DNA of 41,670 nt. Origin: an uncultured Ruminococcus sp. (GTDB lineage Bacteria; Bacillota; Clostridia; Oscillospirales; Acutalibacteraceae). The DNA lies in NCBI GenBank assembly GCA_902794395.1, contig CADBHB010000012.1:1-41670 (forward strand). Direction: 5' to 3'. Numbering within the stretch: the first letter of the stretch is position 1; each line of letters opens with the position of its first letter. Under the pieces are notes generated by a model, which did not search any database, had not been told where the DNA came from, and saw only the letters and a list, made by a program, of their open reading frames with translations. A program made the position numbers and the translations under genes. Below, piece after piece: positions 1 to 7,159 of this stretch.

Positions 1-114
1 CTATGGTTACAGGGACGATGACTTTTTCTTCACATTGATTCGTTATCTCTCTATTCCTTCTGTTCGTTCGCTATCCCACAATAATCCGTGAAGAACCAAT
101 AATTTGAAGGAATC
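1..114. other. Left-edge non-coding stretch, possible IS end
   Basis: No gene is visible between the window edge and the end of the methyltransferase gene. Read on the minus strand, positions 97-74 give GGTTCTTCACGGATTATTGT followed by GGGA. A GG start and this overall composition are reminiscent of ISL3-type terminal inverted repeats, with the AT-rich bases 98-105 as a possible target duplication. This is an impression from memory; the partner end would lie outside the window. Confidence 0.2.
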
Positions 115-1587
115 TTAGCATATCTTCGCCTTAAATCTGGAATACATTTCTTGAGTTAATAAAGAAGGTAATTTCAGAATGCTTTCTGTATGTATGAGTT
201 GATTTACAGAAACATATGAAATGCATTTTTTTAAATCCACACGAGAAAGCAACTTAACTGTGTACGGTCTCTTACTGTCTAAAAAGGCAATCGACGTTAG
301 ATAATCCTGAACAGGCTGGCTATTCAACAGCAACATCACAGTATAAGCATCATCATAGTTGTCGAAAGAAAGAAAATATGATGTATCATCAGTCATAACA
401 GGCTTATCTGCAGTTAAAAGGCTAAAAAGCGGTTTCTTATAGAAACCGGATACACCAACTTTATAAGGCGCAAAGCTATATTCGCCCACGCCAAACATAG
501 AAAACGATCCGGATTTTTTGTATATGATGCTTTTCCTATTGCTGAAATCTTCATTATGACTACTCAAATATGACCATAAGTGCGGATATTTCTGCTCGAT
601 ATAGCTTGTGTCTTGTTTCGCTTTCTGTTGTGTTACAATAACAAATTTTTTAAAATCCCTGATAATAGGAGACTTGAAAAGACTTGACTTGACCAACGGA
701 AAGACAAGATCGCCTTCTACATCAACGACTTCCTTATACTTGTTGACATAGTTCCCGTTTACCAGTTCTAACTCCATAACCTTTCCGCAGTCGTGTTTTA
801 CACCGCTTCTCCAAGTCATCTGACAAGTTCCCTCAAAATCTTGGATATTTGTGTCGGAAGAGACAAAGTGGTGATTATTGATAGTAAGAGTATCTATTGT
901 TTCTAATGAATCAAAGTCTTTTACATGACAAGAAATCGCAGAATCATAAGTAGAAGACAACTGTATAATTAAGACACACGCAGCCGCAGATACGCCAAAT
1001 ACCTTTCGGCTATTGAAATTAAGCATTTCAATAATATTGCAGGGAATGGAATTTCTATCTATCTCTAAAATAACATTTCTTGCAACTGAGGTTTTGCAAA
1101 GCATGCATATTACACTATCAGTGCCTTTAAATTCATTGAGCATTTGCAATATCACATATTCGCATATATCAAAGTTAGAATAGCCTGTCAATGCATCTAT
1201 TCCTTTGAGTTTTTTAAAATTGGTTTTGTGCGGTAAATTGTAGTCAAGATCAGAATTCGTTGCCCATGGAGGGTTCCCAATTACAAGCACATTTCTATAC
1301 CTGCATATATCTGAAACAGAGATATCAAATATATTATCGTTTAAAAACTTACCTGATGGAAGTCTTTCATGTGCTGTCTTAATGTAAGAGTTATTTATGT
1401 CTATACCTATCGCAGGAATATGAAATCTCTCGGCAGCAGAAACTAAAAAATTACCAAGTCCACAAGTTGGCTCAAAAATCGCTTCAATATTTCTGCTTAA
1501 GCCCTGCTCATCAAGATATGAACATACTCTGTCACAAAACTCAATAGGAGTTTGGTAATCGCCAAACTCTTTTTTATTACCAGACAA
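115..1587 (-). CDS. Type II DNA adenine-N6 methyltransferase
   Basis: Predicted to methylate adenine in the recognition site and so protect the host from the endonuclease encoded just upstream. The 490-residue protein opens with GDYQTP (about residues 9-14), usual at the start of class-I N6 methyltransferases. The SAM-binding motif I is FEPTCGLGNFL (about 38-48), and the catalytic motif IV is NPPW (about 105-108). The C-terminal two thirds match nothing I recognise and probably hold the target-recognition domain. The start is TTG at 1587, preceded by AAGGAG at a 9-base spacing inside the 3' end of the endonuclease gene; the two genes overlap by 11 bases, so translation is probably coupled. 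The gene is clearly richer in AT than the core genes to the right, which fits horizontal acquisition. Recognition sequence unknown. Confidence 0.85.
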   Translation of the reverse strand: MSGNKKEFGDYQTPIEFCDRVCSYLDEQGLSRNIEAIFEPTCGLGNFLVSAAERFHIPAIGIDINNSYIKTAHERLPSGKFLNDNIFDISVSDICRYRNVLVIGNPPWATNSDLDYNLPHKTNFKKLKGIDALTGYSNFDICEYVILQMLNEFKGTDSVICMLCKTSVARNVILEIDRNSIPCNIIEMLNFNSRKVFGVSAAACVLIIQLSSTYDSAISCHVKDFDSLETIDTLTINNHHFVSSDTNIQDFEGTCQMTWRSGVKHDCGKVMELELVNGNYVNKYKEVVDVEGDLVFPLVKSSLFKSPIIRDFKKFVIVTQQKAKQDTSYIEQKYPHLWSYLSSHNEDFSNRKSIIYKKSGSFSMFGVGEYSFAPYKVGVSGFYKKPLFSLLTADKPVMTDDTSYFLSFDNYDDAYTVMLLLNSQPVQDYLTSIAFLDSKRPYTVKLLSRVDLKKCISYVSVNQLIHTESILKLPSLLTQEMYSRFKAKIC

Positions 1588-2221
1588 AATTTACAACTCC
1601 TTGAATCTGATTATCAAGAGAAATAACTCTCTTGTATTGTAATCTCCATTGTAGAGCATTACTGATAGTAAGGTAGCCCTGTTCTGGGGGATTGGCAAAT
1701 ATCTCATCGGCGAGATCATTATAGGTGATTTCATCACCAGGTACGTTTTTATCAGTCAGTAAAGCTATTATATCTTCTTTGTTAGCTCCTATATCAAGAC
1801 TTTGACGGATTAATCGAGTAAGCGTATAATCAGCCGTTCTATCTGCCTCTATAAAAGTACAATGCGTCATGAATAAACGGCACTTACTCACAGTATCTTT
1901 TTTGTGATAAACAAAAACAAGCAGATTATAACCTAATCCGAATATTTTCTGTCTTGCAGATTTAAACGGACAACTACTTTGCGGCTGAACAATGCTTGTA
2001 GTTTTTATATCAGTGTTCACTGATGGAAGATCAATTCCGAGAGCTGAGCTGCCAACAGACATTTCATATCTTTTATTAAGATAGTCTTGAAAAGCGTGTT
2101 CAACATATGTACCAACCGCCTTGCCATCGGTAACTCCTATTAGTTCTATATGGTTGAGTGTTGAAAACCATTCGCTAAAAGCCGCTGCTTCATCTATCAA
2201 ATCATTTATTGTCAGTCTCAT
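1577..2221 (-). CDS. Type II restriction endonuclease (PD-(D/E)XK-like)
   Basis: A 214-residue protein whose partner is the methyltransferase that overlaps its 3' end. It should cut unmodified DNA at the same site. Visible support is a PD-(D/E)XK-like layout: Glu in YVEHAFQDYL, then GIDLPSVNTDIKTTS with the D-x-K pair, followed by QPQSSCPFKSARQK and a hydrophobic strand GYNLLVFVYHKK. The start is set at ATG 2221, which has AAAGGA 9 bases upstream; an in-frame GTG at 2239 has no ribosome site of its own. The endonuclease is first in the operon, and I see no controller (C) protein gene. Assignment as an endonuclease rests on the catalytic pattern plus the methyltransferase context; I cannot name the specificity. 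Confidence 0.78.
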   Translation of the reverse strand: MRLTINDLIDEAAAFSEWFSTLNHIELIGVTDGKAVGTYVEHAFQDYLNKRYEMSVGSSALGIDLPSVNTDIKTTSIVQPQSSCPFKSARQKIFGLGYNLLVFVYHKKDTVSKCRLFMTHCTFIEADRTADYTLTRLIRQSLDIGANKEDIIALLTDKNVPGDEITYNDLADEIFANPPEQGYLTISNALQWRLQYKRVISLDNQIQGVVNFVW

Positions 2222-2252
2222 TTTAATCATTCCTTTCACGCTATATATTTAA

Positions 2253-2282
2253 ATTATAGCATAATACAAACGAATATTTCAA
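2253..2282 (-). promoter_or_regulatory. Promoter of the restriction-modification operon
   Basis: On the minus strand, -35 TTGAAA (2282-2277), an 18-base spacer and -10 TATAAT (2258-2253), with TGC just before the -10 giving an extended -10. It lies about 30 bases upstream of the endonuclease start. Confidence 0.6.
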
Positions 2283-2576
2283 TACACAATCCAAGTTTTT
2301 ATCTATTTTTTGCCAAAAGTAAAATCTTAAAGTAAATTCCACATTGTAATTAAGTCTAGAAGAAATCAGTGGTAGAATTAAGTCTGAGAAAGAAGGCTCA
2401 GACTATGCCTAATAATAAGTCAACACTCTAACTCACAAAGTAATATAAAAACCCTACCTAACCGATTTAGCTTTTCAAAGGGCGCATAAACACTGCGTTT
2501 TGAAGCCCAAAAGCGTGACACTTTTTCGATCTATTATCAAGCTCAAAAAACTCAATTAATTCATCGCTTTAAAGTG

Positions 2577-2605
2577 TTGATTTTAAAGATCGTTTTTGTT
2601 ATAAT
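2577..2605 (+). promoter_or_regulatory. Orphan sigma-A promoter
   Basis: TTGATT (2577-2582), 17-base spacer, TATAAT (2600-2605). No protein gene follows before the terminator at 2775-2810, so the predicted product is a transcript of about 200 bases. Confidence 0.5.
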
Positions 2606-2774
2606 AATCTTGTATCGTGGCAACTAAATGGCAACAGAATTTTTGATAGCCCATATTTTACTTGCAATACAAATAATAGAAATACTCCGTGCTAAATTCC
2701 TTAAACAAATACTGTTAAGATTATTTTGCAGGGAGCGAGTGGGAGTAAAATTCTAATTCAGAATTATAATAGCA

Positions 2775-2810
2775 GCCGCCAAGTGGGACAATTTCTGCTT
2801 GGTGGCTTTT
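2775..2810 (+). terminator. Rho-independent terminator
   Basis: Stem GCCGCCAAG (2775-2783) pairs with CTTGGTGGC (2798-2806) with one G-U pair, followed by TTTT. It ends whatever is transcribed from 2577-2605. Confidence 0.7.
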
Positions 2811-2813
2811 CTG

Positions 2814-2842
2814 TTGTCATATTTTCAGTTTTGTGGTAGAAT
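2814..2842 (+). promoter_or_regulatory. Promoter of the epimerase-like gene
   Basis: TTGTCA (2814-2819), 17-base spacer, TAGAAT (2837-2842), about 40 bases before the start codon at 2884. Confidence 0.5.
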
Positions 2843-2883
2843 TATTATGTAAGTAAAACGGTTTTATGTTGAAAGGAGCGGCT

Positions 2884-3714
2884 ATGAAAATTCTTATTAC
2901 GGGCGGAACGACATTTGTCAGCAAATATGCGGCGGAATTTTTTGTTGCGAAAGGCAATGAGGTTACCGTTATCAACCGCGGCAGCAGGGCGCAGGTCAAC
3001 GGTGTTACGCATGTCAACTGCGACAGGACGGCTTTAGGCGACAGGCTCAACGGCTGGCACTTTGATCTGATCCTCGACATCACCGCCTATACGGAAGAAC
3101 AAATCAAAACGCTGCTCAATTCAGGTGTTAGCTTTAACGATTACATTTTCATCAGCTCCAGCGCCGTCTATCCCGAAACGAATCCTCAACCGTTCACCGA
3201 GAAACAGCCCTGCGGTTACAATTCCGTTTGGGGCGATTACGGAATGAACAAGCTGGAAGCGGAGCGATACTTGCAGGCGAACGTACCAGACGCCTATATT
3301 CTCCGCCCTCCGTATTTCTACGGCGTATACGAAAATCTCTACCGTGAAGCGTTTCCGTTTGACTGCGCTATGCAGGACAGACCGTTTTATCTTCCGCAAA
3401 ACAGCAATATGAAGCTGCAATTTTTCAATGTATCCGACCTTTGCCGTTTTGTCGAAATCCTGACAGACAAGCACCCCGATAATCACATTTTCAATGTCGG
3501 CAATAAGGATATTGTGACCGTTAAGGAATGGGTGGAGTTGTGCTATAAGGCAGCATGCAAAACCGCCGAGCTAGTCAGCGTAAGCAAAGATGTTCCGCAG
3601 AGAGATTACTTCTGCTTCTACGATTATGAATATGTGCTCGACGTCAGCAGACAAAGCGAGCTGATGCCTGATACCGTTCCTCTCGAACAGGGTTTGAAAG
3701 AAGAATTTGAGTAG
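2884..3714 (+). CDS. NAD-dependent epimerase/dehydratase, C-terminus cut by in-frame TAG
   Basis: A short-chain dehydrogenase of the sugar-nucleotide epimerase type, closest in feel to the CSP41/RNA-binding-41-like bacterial proteins. The N-terminus MKILITGGTTFVSKYAAEFF carries the Rossmann dinucleotide-binding glycine motif, and SSSAVYPE plus the later YGMNKLEAE supply the Ser, Tyr and Lys of the active site. ATG 2884 is chosen because AGGAG lies 6-8 bases upstream. The TAG at 3712-3714 appears premature: the same frame runs on for 23 codons (YKNNLDSVYNRKPYMDYIDN and three more) to a second TAG at 3784-3786. From memory, the usual end of this family is EEFEWYKNN, so the stop probably replaces a Trp codon (TGG to TAG). 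The lost tail is short and the enzyme may still fold. Confidence 0.8.
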   Translation: MKILITGGTTFVSKYAAEFFVAKGNEVTVINRGSRAQVNGVTHVNCDRTALGDRLNGWHFDLILDITAYTEEQIKTLLNSGVSFNDYIFISSSAVYPETNPQPFTEKQPCGYNSVWGDYGMNKLEAERYLQANVPDAYILRPPYFYGVYENLYREAFPFDCAMQDRPFYLPQNSNMKLQFFNVSDLCRFVEILTDKHPDNHIFNVGNKDIVTVKEWVELCYKAACKTAELVSVSKDVPQRDYFCFYDYEYVLDVSRQSELMPDTVPLEQGLKEEFE

Positions 3715-3795
3715 TACAAAAACAACCTAGACAGCGTGTATAACCGCAAACCGTATATGGATTATATTGATAACAATTTAAAATAGGAGAACAAA

Positions 3796-4467
3796 ATGGA
3801 GCTTGGGGACGCTTACGATAAGGACTTTAATATCATCGTGCGTCATACAGACGGAGAATCGCCGTTGCAGTGCGCCGTGAGAGAGCTGTTTGAAGAAACG
3901 GGAATCCGAGCGGAAACATTGACCGAAGTCGGCAGAGTGGCAGATGAAATGAAACAACTGTTGTTATTAGACGCGAAAAACTATGATGAAGATATGGATG
4001 AGCTTGTAAGGACAGCCGTGCGCGGTATTATCTTTGTCGGGGACAAGCTGCTTCTGATCGAGGATAACAAGGGCGAGGTCAAGCTGCCCGGAGGCGGTCG
4101 GGAAGCGGGCGAGTGCGATGCCGATACTCTGATTCGTGAGATCAGGGAGGAAACGGGCTGTATTGTGATACCTGAAACGATCAGACCTTTCGGATACATT
4201 GAAGAAAAGCGAAAAGGCATCAATGAGGACAGAATATTTCACCAGTTCAGCAGACTGTATTTTTGTGAAGTGGCTGACGAGTGCGGAGAAACGGAATACA
4301 GTGATAACGAAAAGAGCTATGGTATGCGTTTCAAGGCATATACCCTCGACGAAGCGATAGCTAAAAACCGTGCTATGCTCGATAAAGTCGGCGAGCTTGC
4401 GTGGAATCAGCGGGAATACAATACACTGCTGATAATAAAAGCGCATATTGAAATGGGCAAGACGTAG
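3796..4467 (+). CDS. NUDIX hydrolase, chimera of a NUDIX remnant and a complete NUDIX domain
   Basis: NUDIX enzymes hydrolyse nucleoside diphosphates linked to other groups. This 223-residue ORF has two NUDIX signatures. The second, GGGREAGECDADTLIREI followed by REETGC, fully fits GX5EX7REUXEEXGU and sits in a complete domain starting near Met52 (an in-frame ATG at 3949). The first, ESPLQCAVRELFEETGI (residues 21-37), lacks the leading glycine and the strands that normally precede it; the N-terminus jumps from DAYDKDFN to IIVRHTDG to ESPLQ. From memory, these pieces are normally separated by longer segments, so this looks like a decayed gene fused in frame to an intact one. The ribosome site TAGGAG before 3796 supports translation from the chimeric start. 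Substrate unknown. Confidence 0.75.
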   Translation: MELGDAYDKDFNIIVRHTDGESPLQCAVRELFEETGIRAETLTEVGRVADEMKQLLLLDAKNYDEDMDELVRTAVRGIIFVGDKLLLIEDNKGEVKLPGGGREAGECDADTLIREIREETGCIVIPETIRPFGYIEEKRKGINEDRIFHQFSRLYFCEVADECGETEYSDNEKSYGMRFKAYTLDEAIAKNRAMLDKVGELAWNQREYNTLLIIKAHIEMGKT

Positions 4468-4521
4468 CGAATGGCAAAAGCTTTAACCGAAGAGCTTTCT
4501 TTGACAGCGTTATTCTTAAAA

Positions 4522-4550
4522 TTGACAAAACGAAAAGAATACGCTATAAT
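4522..4550 (+). promoter_or_regulatory. Consensus sigma-A promoter
   Basis: Perfect TTGACA (4522-4527), 17-base spacer, perfect TATAAT (4545-4550). It drives a leader of about 120 bases in front of the HTH gene at 4680. The leader contains AGGAGGG (4560-4566), a TTG-started 8-codon ORF (4574-4600) and a long imperfect hairpin (4601-4612 with 4633-4644). Confidence 0.75.
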
Positions 4551-4679
4551 ACGACAGACAGGAGGGCTGTGTTTTGAAAAGATATGTTATCGCCGAATAA
4601 GCATTGGCTATTCGGTATCGTTTAAATATATAAATAGCCATTGCTTACCCTAAAGCATTACAACTTTCAGGAGGCAACA

Positions 4680-4961
4680 ATGAGCTATATCAAGGCAGAC
4701 GATGTGCTGCCGCAGAATATTATAAAAATAATTCAGCAATACATAGATGGGGAAAATATATATATTCCCAAAAAGGACGGCTCCCGCGTCGATTGGGGAG
4801 CGAAAACAGGCGCAAAAAAAGAGCTGCGCCGACGAAATACATTGATTTATCGGGAATACCTTGACGGCGAAAAGGTTTCGGTATTGGCAAGTCGGTATTA
4901 CCTTTCCGATAAATCCATTCAGCGCATTATACGTGAAATGAGAATAAGTGAGTCTGCTTAG
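4680..4961 (+). CDS. CD3324-family helix-turn-helix protein
   Basis: A 93-residue protein starting MSYIKADDVLPQNIIKIIQQ, with the conserved block YIDGENIYIPKKDGSR and a C-terminal helix-turn-helix (GEKVSVLASRYYLSDKSIQRIIREMR, stated here as residues about 65-90). This arrangement is that of the CD3324 family, small Firmicutes proteins presumed to bind DNA; no target is known to me. ATG 4680 follows CAGGAGG at an 8-base spacing. The last codons also form the left arm of a terminator, so the gene is the end of its own transcript. It sits just before two acetyltransferase genes. Confidence 0.75.
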   Translation: MSYIKADDVLPQNIIKIIQQYIDGENIYIPKKDGSRVDWGAKTGAKKELRRRNTLIYREYLDGEKVSVLASRYYLSDKSIQRIIREMRISESA

Positions 4962-4977
4962 CGCAGGCTCATTTTTT
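4949..4977 (+). terminator. Terminator overlapping the stop codon
   Basis: TGAGTCTGC (4949-4957) pairs with GCAGGCTCA (4963-4971) with one G-U pair, then six T residues. The left arm is inside the coding sequence and the stop codon lies in the loop. Confidence 0.75.
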
Positions 4978-4996
4978 CTTATAAATATTTTTAAGG

Positions 4997-5025
4997 TGGA
5001 TTTTTTCCGTGATCTATGTTATCAT
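4997..5025 (+). promoter_or_regulatory. Weak promoter candidate of first GNAT gene
   Basis: TGGATT (4997-5002), 17-base spacer, TATCAT (5020-5025). The -35 is poor. It is placed here because a terminator separates this gene from the preceding one. Confidence 0.3.
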
Positions 5026-5054
5026 GGGATCAGTAAATCGAAAGGGTGCTTAAA

Positions 5055-5504
5055 ATGGATAAATATAAATACATCACGCTTCGTCAGCGTCCGGAAATAA
5101 AGGAATCAGCCGCCATGTGGTTTCACGAAAAATGGGGAGTACCCAAGGAGGCGTATCTAGAATGTATGGAGGATTACCTCAGCGGTAATACCGAATACGG
5201 CTGGTATTTATGCCTTGACAAAGATAAGATCGTCGGCGGTTTGGGAGTCATCCAAAATGATTTTCACGAGAGAAAGGATCTGTTCCCGAACGTCTGCGCC
5301 GTCTATACGGAAGACGAATACCGCAAGCAGGGGATAGCAGGAAGGCTGTTGGATTTTGCGGTAGAGGATATGCGGTCAAAGAAAATCACCCCGATATATC
5401 TTATAACCGACCACATCGGCTTTTATGAGCGGTACGGCTGGGAGTTTTATTGTATGGTTCAAGGCAGTGATCCCGAGCCGTCAAGAATTTATGTACACTA
5501 TTAA
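5055..5504 (+). CDS. GNAT family N-acetyltransferase
   Basis: A 149-residue acetyl-CoA-dependent N-acetyltransferase. The core motif is VCAVYTEDEYRKQGIAGRLL (about residues 90-109), the strand and pyrophosphate-binding loop Q/RxxGxG/A, followed by ITDHIGFYERYGWEF, typical of motif B. ATG 5055 was chosen because AAAGGGTG lies 7 bases upstream; the TTG at 5046 would overlap that site. The acceptor cannot be told from sequence. It lies 16 bases before a second GNAT gene and probably shares its transcript. Confidence 0.82.
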   Translation: MDKYKYITLRQRPEIKESAAMWFHEKWGVPKEAYLECMEDYLSGNTEYGWYLCLDKDKIVGGLGVIQNDFHERKDLFPNVCAVYTEDEYRKQGIAGRLLDFAVEDMRSKKITPIYLITDHIGFYERYGWEFYCMVQGSDPEPSRIYVHY

Positions 5505-5520
5505 ATGAAAGGATAGCATT

Positions 5521-6030
5521 ATGTTTGAATTACTAACCGAAAGATTGATGATTACGGAATTTACGCCGGATATGGCGCAGGCGGTCCACGAAAACTCGCT
5601 TGACGAGGATAACCGCCGATTTGTTCCCGACGAGGTTTTTGAAACCGTTGAGGACGCGGCTGAGACGATCGACTTCCTTATGTCGCGGTACGGCGGCTGC
5701 GAGGGACCGTTCGTGTATCCCGTACTGCTGAAGGACAAAACCAACATAGGTTATGTGCAGGCGATTCCGATTGACGACGGTGTATGGGAAATCGGTTTTC
5801 ATATCGGCGCGCGCTATACAAAACACGGCTACGCCACAGAAGCAGTTAAGGCGTTTCTTCCTGTTGCGATGAAAAAGTTAGGGCTTGAAAAAATGGCGGG
5901 TATCTGCCTTGCAGAAAACATCGCTTCGCAAAGGGTAATGGAAAAAAGCGGCTTTGCTTTGGAGTTCAAGGGCATTGACAATTACCAGGGCGAGCAAAGA
6001 GAGATTTGCCGCTATTGGTATGAAAGATAG
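5521..6030 (+). CDS. GNAT acetyltransferase, RimJ/RimL type
   Basis: A 169-residue acetyltransferase of the RimJ/RimL-like GNAT group. It starts LLTERLMITEFTPDM, the usual TERLxLR-like opening, and continues with WEIGFHIGARYTKHGYATEA (about residues 90-109; acetyl-CoA loop) and CLAENIASQRVMEKSGFALE, the N-x-x-S-x-x-V-x-E-K-x-G-F motif. GAAAGGA lies 7-8 bases before ATG 5521. It follows another GNAT gene by 16 bases and ends at a strong terminator, so the two form a small operon. The substrate may be a protein N-terminus, an amino acid or an antibiotic; nothing here decides it. Confidence 0.83.
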   Translation: MFELLTERLMITEFTPDMAQAVHENSLDEDNRRFVPDEVFETVEDAAETIDFLMSRYGGCEGPFVYPVLLKDKTNIGYVQAIPIDDGVWEIGFHIGARYTKHGYATEAVKAFLPVAMKKLGLEKMAGICLAENIASQRVMEKSGFALEFKGIDNYQGEQREICRYWYER

Positions 6031-6045
6031 TATAAGATGGCAACA

Positions 6046-6084
6046 CCGCCGAGCGGGATTATCCCCGTCCGGCGGCGTTTTTTT
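6046..6084 (+). terminator. GC-rich terminator, copy 1 of a 36-base duplicate
   Basis: CCGCCG pairs with CGGCGG around an inner CGGG/CCCG stem, followed by a run of T. Bases 6046-6081 are identical to 7160-7195. Confidence 0.85.
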
Positions 6085-6144
6085 AGCTCGACCGCGACGG
6101 TCAAAACAGCAAAAACGTGATGTGTGTTTAGAATAATTACCACT

Positions 6145-6207
6145 TATCTTCAAAAACCGACCGACTATCGAAAAACGCTGGAATTTGGTTTTTTCGTGTG
6201 ATATACT
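6145..6207 (+). promoter_or_regulatory. LytTR operon promoter with possible activator repeats
   Basis: -10 TATACT (6202-6207) with only a poor -35 (TGGAAT at 6179-6184). Upstream, the pattern TATCnnnAAA occurs at 6145 and again at 6166, i.e. 21 bases apart, which is the spacing of direct repeats bound by LytTR regulators. Autoregulation by the downstream gene is inferred. Confidence 0.35.
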
Positions 6208-6232
6208 GTTGTCAGCAAAGGAGGAAATCACG

Positions 6233-6673
6233 ATGCAGGTAGAAATCAAAATCGACGACAGCTGTATTGAGCCTAAGGTGATAATCATTACCGATAAGGT
6301 GAATGATGAGATCAACGATATTCTCAATGCGCTTTCATCAAAAACGCCTGAGGTGCTCACGGGCTTTTACAACGATCTGGCAGAGATATTATCGCCCGAG
6401 GACATTATCCGTATTTATGCGGAGGGCGGCAAGACCTTTGCCTCGGTGAATAAGAAAGAATACGTCCTAAGACAAAGACTGTACGAGCTTGAGGAACAGC
6501 TTATAAAGCACAGCTTTGTACGCATCTCCAATTCTGAGATCATCAATCTGAAAAAGGTGCGCAACTTCGACCTGAGCTTATCAGGTACGATCTGCGTCAC
6601 CTTGTCCGACGGTACGGCAACATATGTTTCAAGACGTTACGTGTCAAAAATCAAACAGGTTTTAGGTTTGTAG
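6233..6673 (+). CDS. LytTR-domain DNA-binding regulator
   Basis: A 146-residue transcription regulator with a C-terminal LytTR domain and no response-regulator receiver domain. The N-terminal half (MQVEIKIDDSCIEPKVIIIT) is the short segment found in stand-alone LytTR proteins; the LytTR domain runs from about residue 48 (IIRIYAEGGKTFA) through HSFVRISNSEIINLKKVR to YVSRRYVSKIKQVL. ATG 6233 has AAAGGAGG 8 bases upstream. It is followed 10 bases later by a DUF3021 membrane protein, the standard partner of such regulators; the membrane partner is thought to restrain the regulator, so the pair probably acts as a one-input regulatory switch of its own operon. Confidence 0.88.
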   Translation: MQVEIKIDDSCIEPKVIIITDKVNDEINDILNALSSKTPEVLTGFYNDLAEILSPEDIIRIYAEGGKTFASVNKKEYVLRQRLYELEEQLIKHSFVRISNSEIINLKKVRNFDLSLSGTICVTLSDGTATYVSRRYVSKIKQVLGL

Positions 6674-6683
6674 GAGGTCAACT

Positions 6684-7151
6684 ATGAAAAAGAAAGTGTT
6701 CCTGCGCTGTCTTATCGGCGCGCCCATCGGTTTCAGTATCAGCTTTATCATCACGCTTGTCATTTCCATAATCATCAACAGGGGAGAGTATTATCCCGTT
6801 GTACCGCAGCTTACTGTCTTTTGCGGCAACGAGCTTAACGCCGTCATCCTTCAGACAGTTTGCTCCTTGATATACGGAGCCGCGTTCGGCGGAGCTTCGG
6901 CTGTTTGGGAAATGGAAAGCTGGAGCCTTTTGAAACAAACAATCGTCCACTGCCTTGTAATATCTGTATCGGCGTTCCCGATAGCTTATTTTATGTACTG
7001 GATGCCGCATAGCTTTTGGGGTATCGCGGGCTATATCGCCATCTTCTTCTTTATATATTTCTTCATCTGGTTAGGTCAGTACTTTGCTATGAAGAATAAG
7101 ATACGGGCGTTTAACGACAAGGTCAAATCAGACTCTGTTAACAGCCGATAA
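6684..7151 (+). CDS. DUF3021 membrane protein
   Basis: A 155-residue integral membrane protein with four predicted hydrophobic segments (about residues 8-31, 51-75, 88-110 and 115-135) and a charged C-terminal tail. The short loops and the pairing with a LytTR regulator mark it as DUF3021. TAGGAGG precedes ATG 6684 at a 6-base spacing. Known LytTR-DUF3021 pairs behave as a regulator and its membrane-bound inhibitor; the signal sensed is not known. The operon closes at the duplicated terminator. Confidence 0.85.
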   Translation: MKKKVFLRCLIGAPIGFSISFIITLVISIIINRGEYYPVVPQLTVFCGNELNAVILQTVCSLIYGAAFGGASAVWEMESWSLLKQTIVHCLVISVSAFPIAYFMYWMPHSFWGIAGYIAIFFFIYFFIWLGQYFAMKNKIRAFNDKVKSDSVNSR

Positions 7152-7159
7152 AAACTCAG

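Larger units (their letters stand above)
2283..2813. other. Gene-poor interval between RM operon and epimerase
   Basis: No ORF with a credible ribosome site and family resemblance was found. It holds a perfect 8-base-pair hairpin (AGTCTGAG at 2381-2388 with CTCAGACT at 2397-2404), an orphan promoter at 2577-2605 and a terminator at 2775-2810. A 41-codon ORF starts at 2628 but lacks a ribosome site. AT content is similar to the RM operon, so the boundary of the acquired DNA may lie here. Confidence 0.5.

Noticed and set aside
2628-2753. A 41-codon ORF within the orphan transcription unit
   Set aside because: No ribosome site and no recognisable family; not listed as a gene.
4471-4653. A 60-codon ORF directly after the NUDIX gene
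   Set aside because: No ribosome site, odd composition, and a full-consensus promoter and leader hairpin lie within it; it is better read as intergenic DNA.
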